DNA of 34,152 nucleotides from JBFLXN01 sp040755715 [NCBI: Candidatus Edwardsbacteria bacterium] (lineage in GTDB: Bacteria; Edwardsbacteria; AC1; JBFLXN01). Position numbers and translations under genes: made by a program. Each line of letters begins with the position of its first letter. Positions within the stretch are counted from its first letter, which is position 1. The stretch lies in NCBI GenBank assembly GCA_040755715.1, contig JBFLXN010000004.1, positions 1-34,152 of the forward strand, given 5' to 3'. Below the pieces are notes generated by a model. It saw nothing but the letters and a program-made list of their open reading frames with translations. It ran no database searches and had not been told where the DNA came from. Of this stretch, positions 26,571-34,022 are shown one piece after another.

Positions 26571-27887
26571 CTACTTCACATATCCAAGTCTGATTATCTT
26601 TTTTATCCTCTTCGAGAATGTTCCGGTGGCATTTCTCGTATCCACTATCAAGTTCGCCCATTGCACTAACTTTTCATACTCGTATGCGCTGTGATTAGTA
26701 GTAATTATAACACAATCAACTTCTCTTACAACTTTCTCTTCTAAGGCTAGGGAGCGATACTTCTCTCCATTTACTTTAACTTCTGGCACATAAGGGTCAT
26801 TATAAAACAACTTTGCTACCTTATCCTTTAAAATTTCCATCACTTTAAGAGCCGGCGAACTCCTTGTGTCATTAATATCTTTCTTGAATGCCACCCCCAA
26901 AACTAAAACTTTCGCTTTGGAAGCAGGAATTCCTTTTTGACTCAGCGCTTCAATGACCTTATTTACCACAAAATAAGGCATACTCTCGTTTGTCTTCGCC
27001 GCCAGTTCTATAAAATCCGTATGAAAGTCATACTCCCTCGCCTTCCAGGCGAGGTAATAAGGGTCAACCGGTATGCAGTGTCCCCCAAGTCCTGGACCCG
27101 GATAAAACGGCATAAACCCAAATGGTTTTGTTGAGGCCGCCTTTACTACTTCCCATATATCAATTCCTCCCATTCTTTCACAAAGACAAGCCATTTCATT
27201 CACTAAAGCAATATTCACACTGCGAAAGATATTTTCTAGCAATTTTGTCAACTCTGCTACCCGGGGAGAAGAGACGGCTATGACTTTTTCTATCATCTGT
27301 TTATAGAATAAACAGGCGAGTTCCGTGCATTTTTTAGTAACTCCTCCAACGACTACCGGAGTATTTTTAACAGTGTATTTTTTATTGCCAGGGTCAATAC
27401 GTTCAGGAGAAAAAGCAAGGTAAAAATCTTGCCCCACTCTAAGTTTGCTTTTTTGTAAAATAGGTAAGACAATCTTTTCTGTAGTTTCGGGAAAGGTAGT
27501 GCTTTTCAAGATAATAAGCATTCCTTTGTGCAAATACTCAGTTATCTTTTCCGAAGCATCAATAATATAGGAAATATCGGGTTCTTTATTCTTATTGAAA
27601 GGTGTAGGAACACAAATATTGACTATGTCACATTTTGCTATATAAGAATAGTCATCAGATGCAGTAAACTTTCTATGCTTCACCTGTTCTCTCAAAGTTT
27701 GGGCATCCACATCTACAATATAGCTTTGCCCTCTGTTTATCATATTCACCTTAGTTTTGTCATAGTCAACTCCCATAACTCTGAACCCTGCCTTGCAGAA
27801 TTCTACTGCTAGAGGTAGTCCAACATAACCCAAGCCCACTATACCTACCACTGCTCTTTTGTTAATTATCTGCTCCTCAAGAGACAT
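26571..27887 (-). CDS. UDP-sugar 6-dehydrogenase (UDP-GlcNAc/GalNAc type)
   Basis: A 438-residue enzyme that oxidises the 6-hydroxyl of a UDP-hexose to a carboxylate with two NAD. The NAD loop is GIVGLGYVGLP (15-25), the catalytic Cys is residue 271 in GPGLGGHCIPVDPYYL, and the conserved Lys lies in ELTKLLEN. The C-terminal domain includes VLVLGVAFKKDINDTRSSP. These fit the UDP-N-acetyl-hexosamine dehydrogenase branch (WbpA/WbpO/TviB-like) better than UDP-glucose dehydrogenase. The product would be a uronic acid for the polysaccharide. A G-rich site precedes ATG 27887. Confidence 0.88.
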   Translation of the reverse strand: MSLEEQIINKRAVVGIVGLGYVGLPLAVEFCKAGFRVMGVDYDKTKVNMINRGQSYIVDVDAQTLREQVKHRKFTASDDYSYIAKCDIVNICVPTPFNKNKEPDISYIIDASEKITEYLHKGMLIILKSTTFPETTEKIVLPILQKSKLRVGQDFYLAFSPERIDPGNKKYTVKNTPVVVGGVTKKCTELACLFYKQMIEKVIAVSSPRVAELTKLLENIFRSVNIALVNEMACLCERMGGIDIWEVVKAASTKPFGFMPFYPGPGLGGHCIPVDPYYLAWKAREYDFHTDFIELAAKTNESMPYFVVNKVIEALSQKGIPASKAKVLVLGVAFKKDINDTRSSPALKVMEILKDKVAKLFYNDPYVPEVKVNGEKYRSLALEEKVVREVDCVIITTNHSAYEYEKLVQWANLIVDTRNATGTFSKRIKKIIRLGYVK

Positions 27888-27908
27888 TTTTTCTTCCCCC
27901 TTTTCAAA

Positions 27909-28349
27909 TCAAATTACCTCTACTTTGGTGAGATATTTTTCTATTCTCTTAAAAGTTCTAAAAATTATTCTTGACCTCTTGAAGACTTCATTATACAGAT
28001 CCTTCAGTTTCTTAGTAATGTATGTCTGAGCTATCTTATTTCTGAGCATTCTTGCCTCAAACCAAAACTCAATGTCATCCACAATATTAAGTTTCTGCAT
28101 AATCAATAGTCTATCTCGCAGAATGTCGCTAGTTTTTGCATAAGCAAAAAACTCAAGACCCTTAAAAAAACTAAGCAGAAGTTCGACACTCTTTTCAAAC
28201 CTAAAAGATAAGTAATCGTAATATTCCAGTTCGTCAGAAGTATATATTTTCCCTGTCCTATACGGCTTATATCTTTTTATAGAAACTCTCAATAAAATTA
28301 TCGCTTTTCTTAAATTTTCAAATTCTTGTAATATCAAGTCTTTTTGCAT
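27909..28349 (-). CDS. HEPN-domain protein with the catalytic His replaced by Gln
   Basis: A 146-residue helical protein of the HEPN class, usually the toxin-like partner of an MNT nucleotidyltransferase. Members of this family carry an RX4H-X-Y signature such as LRNKIAHEY. Here the same place reads LRNKIAQTY, with Arg103, Gln108 and Tyr110, so the catalytic His is Gln. The N-terminus overlaps the end of a broken MNT gene by 32 bases. If the RNase activity depends on His, the protein should be inactive. It lies between the dehydrogenase and the repeat island, not in the glycan pathway. Confidence 0.75.
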   Translation of the reverse strand: MQKDLILQEFENLRKAIILLRVSIKRYKPYRTGKIYTSDELEYYDYLSFRFEKSVELLLSFFKGLEFFAYAKTSDILRDRLLIMQKLNIVDDIEFWFEARMLRNKIAQTYITKKLKDLYNEVFKRSRIIFRTFKRIEKYLTKVEVI

Positions 28350-28608
28350 TTTTTAATATTTCCCGACAGAAAATACTCTCATCGTCATAGACAACAACAT
28401 CAATCCTTTCTTCACATCTTGAAAAAAAACTTGCCTGAACCTTGAGAGATAATTTCAAATGATTCGTCCTTTTTTGAAGAATTAGGAGTATATCAATATC
28501 CCCTCCCTTTTTTTAATTGTCAAGTCTTGAACCGAATATATAAACTATCCCTCTAAAATCATGCAAAGCAAACTTTAATGCTTCCTTTTCCTGTATGTCC
28601 AGACGCAT
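28318..28608 (-). pseudogene. MNT nucleotidyltransferase (antitoxin-type) with one nonsense codon
   Basis: The minus strand encodes MRLDIQEKEALKFALHDF..., then IFGSRLDN, a TAA at 28515-28513, and KKGGDIDILLILQ. The frame continues to IDVVVYDDESIFCREILKN and a TGA at 28318. Counting the stop as one residue, the catalytic GS-X9-DXD spacing of MNT enzymes is exactly kept, so the gene differs from an intact one by a single codon. A GAGG site precedes the ATG at 28608. The stop lies in an A-rich stretch; sequencing error or readthrough would also explain it. It overlaps the HEPN gene, as such pairs often do. Confidence 0.83.
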
Positions 28609-28638
28609 AGTTCTTTACCTCAAGATAAGCCTCGGTAA

Positions 28639-28759
28639 GTCCGCAAAAGTCGCAGAAAGCAAGATGATAGACAAGATAGACCCGCAAAGACCGCAAAAAT
28701 TTTGCGCTTTTGCAGGGAGCCAATTTGTCCACCTTCTTGCCTTTTGCGTTCTTTGTGGC
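28639..28759. repeat. Imperfect palindrome, CCGCAAAAG / CTTTGTGGC type
   Basis: GTCCGCAAAAGTCGCAG at the left mirrors GCGTTCTTTGTGGC at the right, with a mirrored middle (AAGCAAGATGATAGACAAG versus GTCCACCTTCTTG). Roughly two thirds of the positions pair by eye, over about 120 bases. This is the first of three palindromic units in the 500-base gene-free stretch 28609-29109. Confidence 0.55.
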
Positions 28760-28791
28760 TGATATTGAATTTCCTAGGCGCGAACATATGG

Positions 28792-28900
28792 AACCACAGA
28801 TTACACAGATTAACACGGATTTCAAATCTGTCTAATCCGTTTAATCCATGGTTAAAAAATTATTGAATTTCCGATACTCCAAGATAAGCATATCTTCGTT
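28792..28900. repeat. ACCACAGATTACACAGATT-type palindrome with downstream tail
   Basis: Arms AACCACAGATTACACAGATT (28792 on) and its mirror ending TTTAATCCATGGTT (28853) enclose a short loop. The tail at 28862-28900 (TTGAATTTCCGA..CCAAGATA..TATCTTCGT) also follows the related element at 33870-34005, so arm and tail seem to travel as a unit. Confidence 0.6.
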
Positions 28901-28942
28901 GCATTGATTGCCACGACAAAAAATAAGGTTACGGCGATAACA

Positions 28943-29106
28943 GACCTCCCCCTTTCCATCTCCCAGGAGACTGTGTCATAATTACATTTATCTAGTCACA
29001 GCACACAACATATTGTAGTTGCCCAATTCATTGGGCACTATATGCTGCGCCCGATAAATCAGGCAACTACATTATGACACACCCTCCAGGCGGAGAGGAA
29101 AAGGTC
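28943..29106. mobile_element. 164-bp inverted-repeat element with nested stems
   Basis: Perfect inner ends TGTGTCATAAT (28972-28982) and ATTATGACACA (29071-29081) are flanked by longer imperfect ends (GACCT...CTCCC from 28943, and GGAGAGG..AGGTC to 29106). Nested inside are TGTAGTTGCC (29014-29023) with GGCAACTACA (29062-29071) and a perfect hairpin TGCCCAAT/ATTGGGCA (29020-29037). It has no reading frame and resembles a non-autonomous miniature transposable element. It ends 3 bases from the stop of the Wzz-like gene; no target duplication is obvious. Confidence 0.75.
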
Positions 29107-29109
29107 ACT

Positions 29110-30387
29110 CTAATCGGTTTTTATAATCGTCTCATCAGTAAAACTTCTATGTTTGAAGATATTTTTTTTGAAAGAGCCAAAATCATGTCTCAACACTTCA
29201 ATTATTTTTTTCCACTCATCATATTTTTCTTTATCTTCTCTTACTCTATCCAAGTATTCTGAGAAGAACGCAAACATAATTCCGCTAAAAAGACTCAGAA
29301 AAAATCCACCCAATACAATGAACAAACGCTTAGGTTTATATTTCTTTGTAGGTGGAATAGCGTGGTCTAAAATCTGGACCGTAGGTGTATCTCTTGCTTC
29401 CTGAATTTTTGCTTGTTCATATTGCTGTGTAAGAAGCGTAAATACCTCTTCGTGTATTTTAACATCCCGCATTCGTCTTGCCAGTTCCATTCCTATAGCA
29501 GGTGCTTTAGAAAATGGAGTAAAAAATTCTTTTCCCTTTTTGTCTCCGAATTCCATTCCCGCTAGCTGCTTTTCCATTTCTTTGATCTGTCTCTTGAGTT
29601 GCATAACCCTTGGATTATCTTCAGTAGCATAACTCCGCATCACATCTAACTGGACCTGGAAACCCATAATTTGTGCTTTTAAATCAGCGGCAGATTTAAT
29701 GGCGGCTTCCATTTCATCCGTCAGTGAGACCGTTCTATTCTTCTCTTGAAATTTTTTAAGAGAATCTTCCATCGCTTTCAAGATTATTTCTTCTTCTTTC
29801 AACCGCTTTTCAATAAATTCTCTTGTCCTCTTTCCCCGTGTCATATTTATCTCTCTATTAAAGTAGTCTAGTTCACTTATATAGGCATTTGCAATCTCTG
29901 CTGACAGTTCAGGTTCTTTTGCGACAACATTCACACTAATCAAACCCTCAGAAGATACTTCTATTTCAGTAAATCCCGATAATATCCGAATGGTTCTCTC
30001 CATAGCCAGAAGTAGATTTTTCCCTTCCAACTTTTTTAACTTATAAACTTTAATTAGATCGCATTCCTTCACTACTCCTTCCATTATAGTTCTACTCTTC
30101 AGAATGGCCGCAAATATATCTGAGGGAGTAGTCATTCCTGGTAACCCTGCCTTTCTTCCCAAACTACTAAATGTACCTCCGCCCTGTAAGAAAGAAGAAA
30201 ACGCTAATATATCCGTTGACTCCTCCACAGGAGGTAAAAGGATTGCTGTTGCCTTATAATACTTTGGAAGCACGAGACTCAAAATTAAGGCAAAGAAAGT
30301 AACAATCGCACAGTTCAGGAGAATCAATTTCCGTCGTTTAATTAAAACACTGATATAAGTATGAATGCTTACCTTTTTTTCTTCCAT
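29110..30387 (-). CDS. Wzz/GNVR-type polysaccharide chain-length protein
   Basis: A 425-residue inner-membrane co-polymerase with one membrane segment near 20-40, a long periplasmic part with coiled-coil stretches (about 160-320), and a second segment near 360-385 preceded by the Pro-rich ILDHAIPPTKKYKPKR. That order is the Wzz fold. No cytoplasmic tyrosine-kinase domain follows, only a short basic tail. I start at ATG 30387, preceded by GGGAG; a TTG 45 bases upstream is an alternative. It is directly downstream of the Wza-like gene, the usual order of length control and export. Confidence 0.88.
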   Translation of the reverse strand: MEEKKVSIHTYISVLIKRRKLILLNCAIVTFFALILSLVLPKYYKATAILLPPVEESTDILAFSSFLQGGGTFSSLGRKAGLPGMTTPSDIFAAILKSRTIMEGVVKECDLIKVYKLKKLEGKNLLLAMERTIRILSGFTEIEVSSEGLISVNVVAKEPELSAEIANAYISELDYFNREINMTRGKRTREFIEKRLKEEEIILKAMEDSLKKFQEKNRTVSLTDEMEAAIKSAADLKAQIMGFQVQLDVMRSYATEDNPRVMQLKRQIKEMEKQLAGMEFGDKKGKEFFTPFSKAPAIGMELARRMRDVKIHEEVFTLLTQQYEQAKIQEARDTPTVQILDHAIPPTKKYKPKRLFIVLGGFFLSLFSGIMFAFFSEYLDRVREDKEKYDEWKKIIEVLRHDFGSFKKNIFKHRSFTDETIIKTD

Positions 30388-30433
30388 AAATTTCTCTCCC
30401 TGCGAAATCAGAACTGAAGGCTGAAGTTTCAAA

Positions 30434-32257
30434 CTACCTTTGTTGCCAAATAATTGTTAACATCTGAAAAGCAAGAAAAGCAATACCGGCTGTATCCTTT
30501 AATCTTTCCCACCAATCTGTCTTTTCCTTCTGGGGGACCCAAATTATATCACCAGGTTCTAGCCGCCTGACTCTCCGAGGGTTGAATTGTTTGCCATTTG
30601 ATTTAATCACTCTCAACTTTCTCCGATCAGCATTATAGGCAAATCCTCCTACTTTGTCAAGATAGTATCCAACACCAGTCCCTGGTTGATAATAAACACT
30701 GCCAGGTGCGTTGATTCCACCAGTCAAAGTAATAGTCTCAAGGACTTCAGGAACAATGATTCTGTCACCATTCTTAAGAACCAAATCAAAATTTCTATCA
30801 TTCTTTATCCACAATTTATAAAAATCTACGCTAATAAATCCTGAGGGTTCTTGAGTCCGACGCATTTTAAGATATTCCTTATCATCGTCAGACAAATGTT
30901 CGTAGGGAATCTTCTTTAATCTCTTGTACTCTCTGTCTTCTACTATTGGAACATACGGTCTGATAAACTTTGCTCTTCTTATATCTGCTTTTTCTGTAAA
31001 ACCGCCTGCCTTTTTTAACACATCCATTATCCTATTTTCTCCTTCATGAATAGCATAGATTCCTGGAAATTTTACTTCTCCCTCAATGGTAACAAAATAA
31101 GGTTGCGGCTTTGCTTCTAAATACCAAGAAGTTTGCCGGACGATAATATAGTCTCCGTCAGTCATCAGGGGGTCTTCGTGAGTTCCAGAAGTATCTGTCC
31201 AATCAATATAATACAGCTTTCTTTCACCTCCAGGTAGTACCTTGAATAGTTCTATTTTTTCTTTATATGCCCTGTCGGTAAAACCTCCCACCAGAGAAAT
31301 CATGTCACTCAGATGTTCATTGCCCTTAAGTTCGCAATTTAGAGGGCGCTTTACTTCTCCGGTAATCCTCACTCTACCGCCATGTATCAGAACCAAAACT
31401 ACATCTCCTGATTCTAATTTTAAGTCCTGCTTTAGGTCTCCTTTCATTAAAAAATCATACAGGTCAACTGTTGCTACTCCACCATTTCTTCTAGTAACTT
31501 GTATAGCCCTCAATGAAGCTCTCCGGGTCACACCACCAGCTATCTTTATCAACTGAGAAACAGTTGTCAATGGGGAAACCGAATATTTACCTGGTCTTCG
31601 GATTTCTCCAGCAATCCAAACAGGAATTGTCCGCAGCCGAAGCAACATTGCTTCTACTTCTACACCTTTGTAGTATTTCTTGACAGATTTACTCACTACC
31701 TCCTGAAACTCTTTGACCGTAAGTCCACCTATCTGGACTACTCCAACATTTGGAATCACTATTTTCCCTTCAAGACTAATCTTGAACTTGTAAGAAAATT
31801 GTGTATTCCCCCAAACTACCACAGCCACTTCGTCTCCCGGGGCAAGAGTATATTCTGGAGTTGCAAGTGGGGTCCCGACCGGTTGGGTTGCAAGAATATC
31901 TGGTTGCAACATTTCGTAGCCAAACGGTTCTATTTCTTCTTCTCCTCCTCCTCGTCCTGTTACCGGCACTGCCGGTTGCTCTGTTGGAAATGGTTGAATC
32001 TGTTCCTCTATTGGACGTGGGGCAACACCCTGTCCTGCTTCGGCAGGAGAGGTTACCCTTGGTACCTGAGGTTCAGTGGGTTCAGTCATTCCGGGCGTAA
32101 AAAGCTGTTCTTCTATTCCTCCCGGCAACTCCGGGACAGTTTGCTCTCCAGTGGGCACAAACGGCAGAATTTCTTCGTCTGTTTGAGCATAAACAGTCGT
32201 GACAGAGAATAGCGCAACACTCACGGCGATAACAAATAATTTGTTTCTTACACGCAT
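30434..32257 (-). CDS. Wza-like outer-membrane polysaccharide export protein with several SLBB domains
   Basis: A 607-residue exported protein. A signal peptide (NKLFVIAVSVALFSVTTVYA) is cut before Gln; there is no lipobox Cys, unlike classic Wza. A Pro/Glu-rich stretch (about 30-120) follows, then the poly-export domain beginning LAPGDEVAVVVWG, and at least three or four SLBB-like units (ITGEVKRP, IEGEVKFPGIY, TLTGGINAPGSVYY). It ends in a hydrophobic helix AGIAFLAFQMLTIIW. The family forms the outer-membrane channel for capsule or exopolysaccharide. Start ATG 32257 has GAGG about 10 bases upstream. Confidence 0.9.
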   Translation of the reverse strand: MRVRNKLFVIAVSVALFSVTTVYAQTDEEILPFVPTGEQTVPELPGGIEEQLFTPGMTEPTEPQVPRVTSPAEAGQGVAPRPIEEQIQPFPTEQPAVPVTGRGGGEEEIEPFGYEMLQPDILATQPVGTPLATPEYTLAPGDEVAVVVWGNTQFSYKFKISLEGKIVIPNVGVVQIGGLTVKEFQEVVSKSVKKYYKGVEVEAMLLRLRTIPVWIAGEIRRPGKYSVSPLTTVSQLIKIAGGVTRRASLRAIQVTRRNGGVATVDLYDFLMKGDLKQDLKLESGDVVLVLIHGGRVRITGEVKRPLNCELKGNEHLSDMISLVGGFTDRAYKEKIELFKVLPGGERKLYYIDWTDTSGTHEDPLMTDGDYIIVRQTSWYLEAKPQPYFVTIEGEVKFPGIYAIHEGENRIMDVLKKAGGFTEKADIRRAKFIRPYVPIVEDREYKRLKKIPYEHLSDDDKEYLKMRRTQEPSGFISVDFYKLWIKNDRNFDLVLKNGDRIIVPEVLETITLTGGINAPGSVYYQPGTGVGYYLDKVGGFAYNADRRKLRVIKSNGKQFNPRRVRRLEPGDIIWVPQKEKTDWWERLKDTAGIAFLAFQMLTIIWQQR

Positions 32258-32272
32258 CTTTAAGAGCCTCCT

Positions 32273-32677
32273 CTAATCTTCAGGTTTTGTAATTTGTAAA
32301 AGACCTCCAACTTGCTGAAGTATTATTTGGGCAATATTTAGTGCTTTTTCCGCATCTTCTTTTGTAGGTTCACCAGTTGGCAATAATCCTGCGTCTGAAG
32401 GATATCTTGATCTATAAATGCTATTTAGGAATACAGCATCTTCGTCACTAATCTTCACTCCATATTCTACTTTCATCACCGCGACTTTCAAATCAATAAT
32501 ATTGTGGCTTCGCTCAAACTCTATTTCTTTTTCTGTAAGTAAAGCTTTTAGAATTTTTTCTACAGTCTGCTGAGAATGATAACAAACCATCCTATAGAGA
32601 TCTATTTTCATAAGATTCTCCGCAGCCTGAAAATCTTCATAAGCAATCTTAAGCCAAGATTCAGTCTCTTTTTTCAT
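32273..32677 (-). CDS. HEPN-domain protein, partner of an MNT nucleotidyltransferase
   Basis: A 134-residue helical protein of the HEPN family. WLKIAYEDFQAAENLM and VCYHSQQTVEKILKALL match the N-terminal and central helices of this family. It lacks the RX4-6H RNase signature (the corresponding part reads YRSRYPSD), so it is probably of the non-toxic substrate-binding type. Its start lies inside the end of the MNT gene upstream, a 17-base overlap. The intact pair differs from the decayed pair at 27909-28608. It precedes the Wza-like gene by only a short gap, with no evident glycan role. Confidence 0.85.
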   Translation of the reverse strand: MKKETESWLKIAYEDFQAAENLMKIDLYRMVCYHSQQTVEKILKALLTEKEIEFERSHNIIDLKVAVMKVEYGVKISDEDAVFLNSIYRSRYPSDAGLLPTGEPTKEDAEKALNIAQIILQQVGGLLQITKPED

Positions 32678-33008
32678 ATAGAATTTTCCCTTCTTTCAAA
32701 ATGCTTGACAAAAACGAAAATTTCTCCCTTAGAAGAATCTCATACTCTGCCGGTGTATATATGAAAAAATCCATTCCGACTTTGGGATGTATGAGTTTTG
32801 CCACCTCTATACATCTTTCAACTTGTCTCTTTGAACTATCTTTAATTATAAGAAGGTCTATATCACTCCATTCATTTATTTTCCCATTAGCCAGTGACCC
32901 AAATAATATTATTTTTTGCGGCTTGTATTGTTTGGTAAGAATATCAACGATACGGACTAATTCTTCTTTAAGCAATCGCTCTCTTTCTACTTTATCCATT
33001 AGTTTCAT
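32661..33008 (-). CDS. MNT-type minimal nucleotidyltransferase
   Basis: A 115-residue minimal nucleotidyltransferase of the DNA polymerase beta-like superfamily. The signature is complete: GS at 37-38, then DID at 49-51 after ten residues, and a third acidic position at MDFFIY (about 79). Proteins like this transfer AMP to HEPN partners and silence them, or are uncharacterised. AGGAGA precedes ATG 33008 by about 7 bases. It overlaps the HEPN gene by 17 bases, the usual pairing. The target is not known. Confidence 0.85.
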   Translation of the reverse strand: MKLMDKVERERLLKEELVRIVDILTKQYKPQKIILFGSLANGKINEWSDIDLLIIKDSSKRQVERCIEVAKLIHPKVGMDFFIYTPAEYEILLREKFSFLSSILKEGKILYEKRD

Positions 33009-33029
33009 TCATATTTCTCCTCAAATTTT

Positions 33030-33180
33030 TCAGGGTTCTGTAATTCGCAGATTATGCAGAAATCATAAATTATAGACCATCCTTTTTATTTCAAGGGTTT
33101 TCCTACCAAAGTTCAAAACCCGGTAAGTTCGTTTATTTCTTCTCTACGTAATCTGCCACTATTCTGCGTTCTCCGCGAGT
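33030..33180. repeat. GCAGATTATGCAGAA-type diffuse inverted repeat
   Basis: GCAGATTATGCAGAA near 33048-33062 mirrors GTAATCTGCC..TTCTGCG near 33149-33168. This resembles the ACAGATTACACAGATT family. The 201-base spacer (33009-33209) holds no other recognisable feature. Confidence 0.4.
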
Positions 33181-33209
33181 TTACCATTTTTTTCATTACA
33201 GTACCTTTT

Positions 33210-34007
33210 TCAGAAATAGTATCTTAACATCACTTCAGCGATTACTCCGTCTAATTCTAATGGCAAATCTTTTCCTGAAGTTATACCCCAATGGCCATTT
33301 TCGTCGTAGAACAAATGGGTTCCTATGCGATTGGGGTCTATGGTATCCTCTTTGATATTGAGTTTTGGAACTTTACCAAATCCATAGCCTCCTTCTAAAG
33401 TAAGACTCAAAGGAAAACCAATGAGATAAAACTCAACTCCACCCAAGAGATAAAATGCGGTGCCCTCGCCTTTTGCCTTTAAAAATTTGTCGCTAACTTT
33501 AGTTTCAAAAGAGGCTAAAGTATAATTTACTCCCCCACCGACATAGAAATCATAGGGCTTTGGAGTGAAAGAAAACACATAACTTCCAGTAGAAGTTAAA
33601 GGAATTAAGGAGATTTTATAGGTTGTATCATTATGTGATACATTTCCTTTCCACTGACATATCCCTAAAGTAATAGCTGTTCCTCCAGAAAAGTTCACTT
33701 TAAGGTTACCTTTAGGTAAAACATCTGTTCTCTTAAGTATGACGCCTCGTGGTCGGAGAATCTTCTCTTCAAAAGTTGTCAATGTTGGTTTCCAATAAGT
33801 TCCTCCCCCCCCCAACGAGAGTTCAGCAGTATAACCCAATGAGACAAAAATAAGAAGCAAGACATTTAACCACAGAATTCCCCAGATTTTCACAGATTTC
33901 AATCTATATAATCCCTCGGGCGTCCCGATAACATCGGGACGGGCGAACCCGTTAAATCCGTAGTTATTGAAACTTCTGGGCCTCAAGATATTTCTTCGTG
34001 GCTGCAT
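33210..34007 (-). CDS. Unknown exported protein, possibly a small outer-membrane barrel
   Basis: A 265-residue protein. A hydrophobic signal (KIWGILWLNVLLLIFVSLGYTA, about residues 40-61) is followed by amphipathic strands rich in Gly and aromatics and a C-terminal YYF, which fits a small outer-membrane barrel; no family is recognised. The start is uncertain. ATG 34007 has GGGAG about 8 bases upstream, but the next 38 codons lie in a dispersed repeat. An in-frame GTG at 33893 would give a compact signal peptide beginning at the repeat edge (228 residues). The first part of the signal peptide is therefore repeat-encoded in either case. Confidence 0.6.
   Translation of the reverse strand: MQPRRNILRPRSFNNYGFNGFARPDVIGTPEGLYRLKSVKIWGILWLNVLLLIFVSLGYTAELSLGGGGTYWKPTLTTFEEKILRPRGVILKRTDVLPKGNLKVNFSGGTAITLGICQWKGNVSHNDTTYKISLIPLTSTGSYVFSFTPKPYDFYVGGGVNYTLASFETKVSDKFLKAKGEGTAFYLLGGVEFYLIGFPLSLTLEGGYGFGKVPKLNIKEDTIDPNRIGTHLFYDENGHWGITSGKDLPLELDGVIAEVMLRYYF
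33870..34005. repeat. ACCACAGA-family repeat with inserted CGTCCCGAT hairpin, inside the exported protein gene
   Basis: AACCACAGA...CACAGATTTCAA (33869 on) mirrors AAATCCGTAGTT near 33952-33963. A perfect hairpin CGTCCCGAT/ATCGGGACG (about 33920-33940) is nested in it. The tail (TTATTGAAACTTC..CTCAAGATAT..TTCTTCGTGG) resembles that at 28862-28900. All of it lies in frame inside the start region of the gene at 33210-34007. Confidence 0.65.
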
Positions 34008-34022
34008 TTTTGACACTCCCAC

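Noticed and set aside
28559-28825. 88-codon minus-strand open frame
   Set aside because: It lies in the palindrome at 28639-28759 and across the MNT start, with no homologous features; composition fits translated repeat.
31799-32212. 137- and 99-codon plus-strand open frames
   Set aside because: Both are antisense to the Wza-like gene's Pro-rich region and reflect its base composition.
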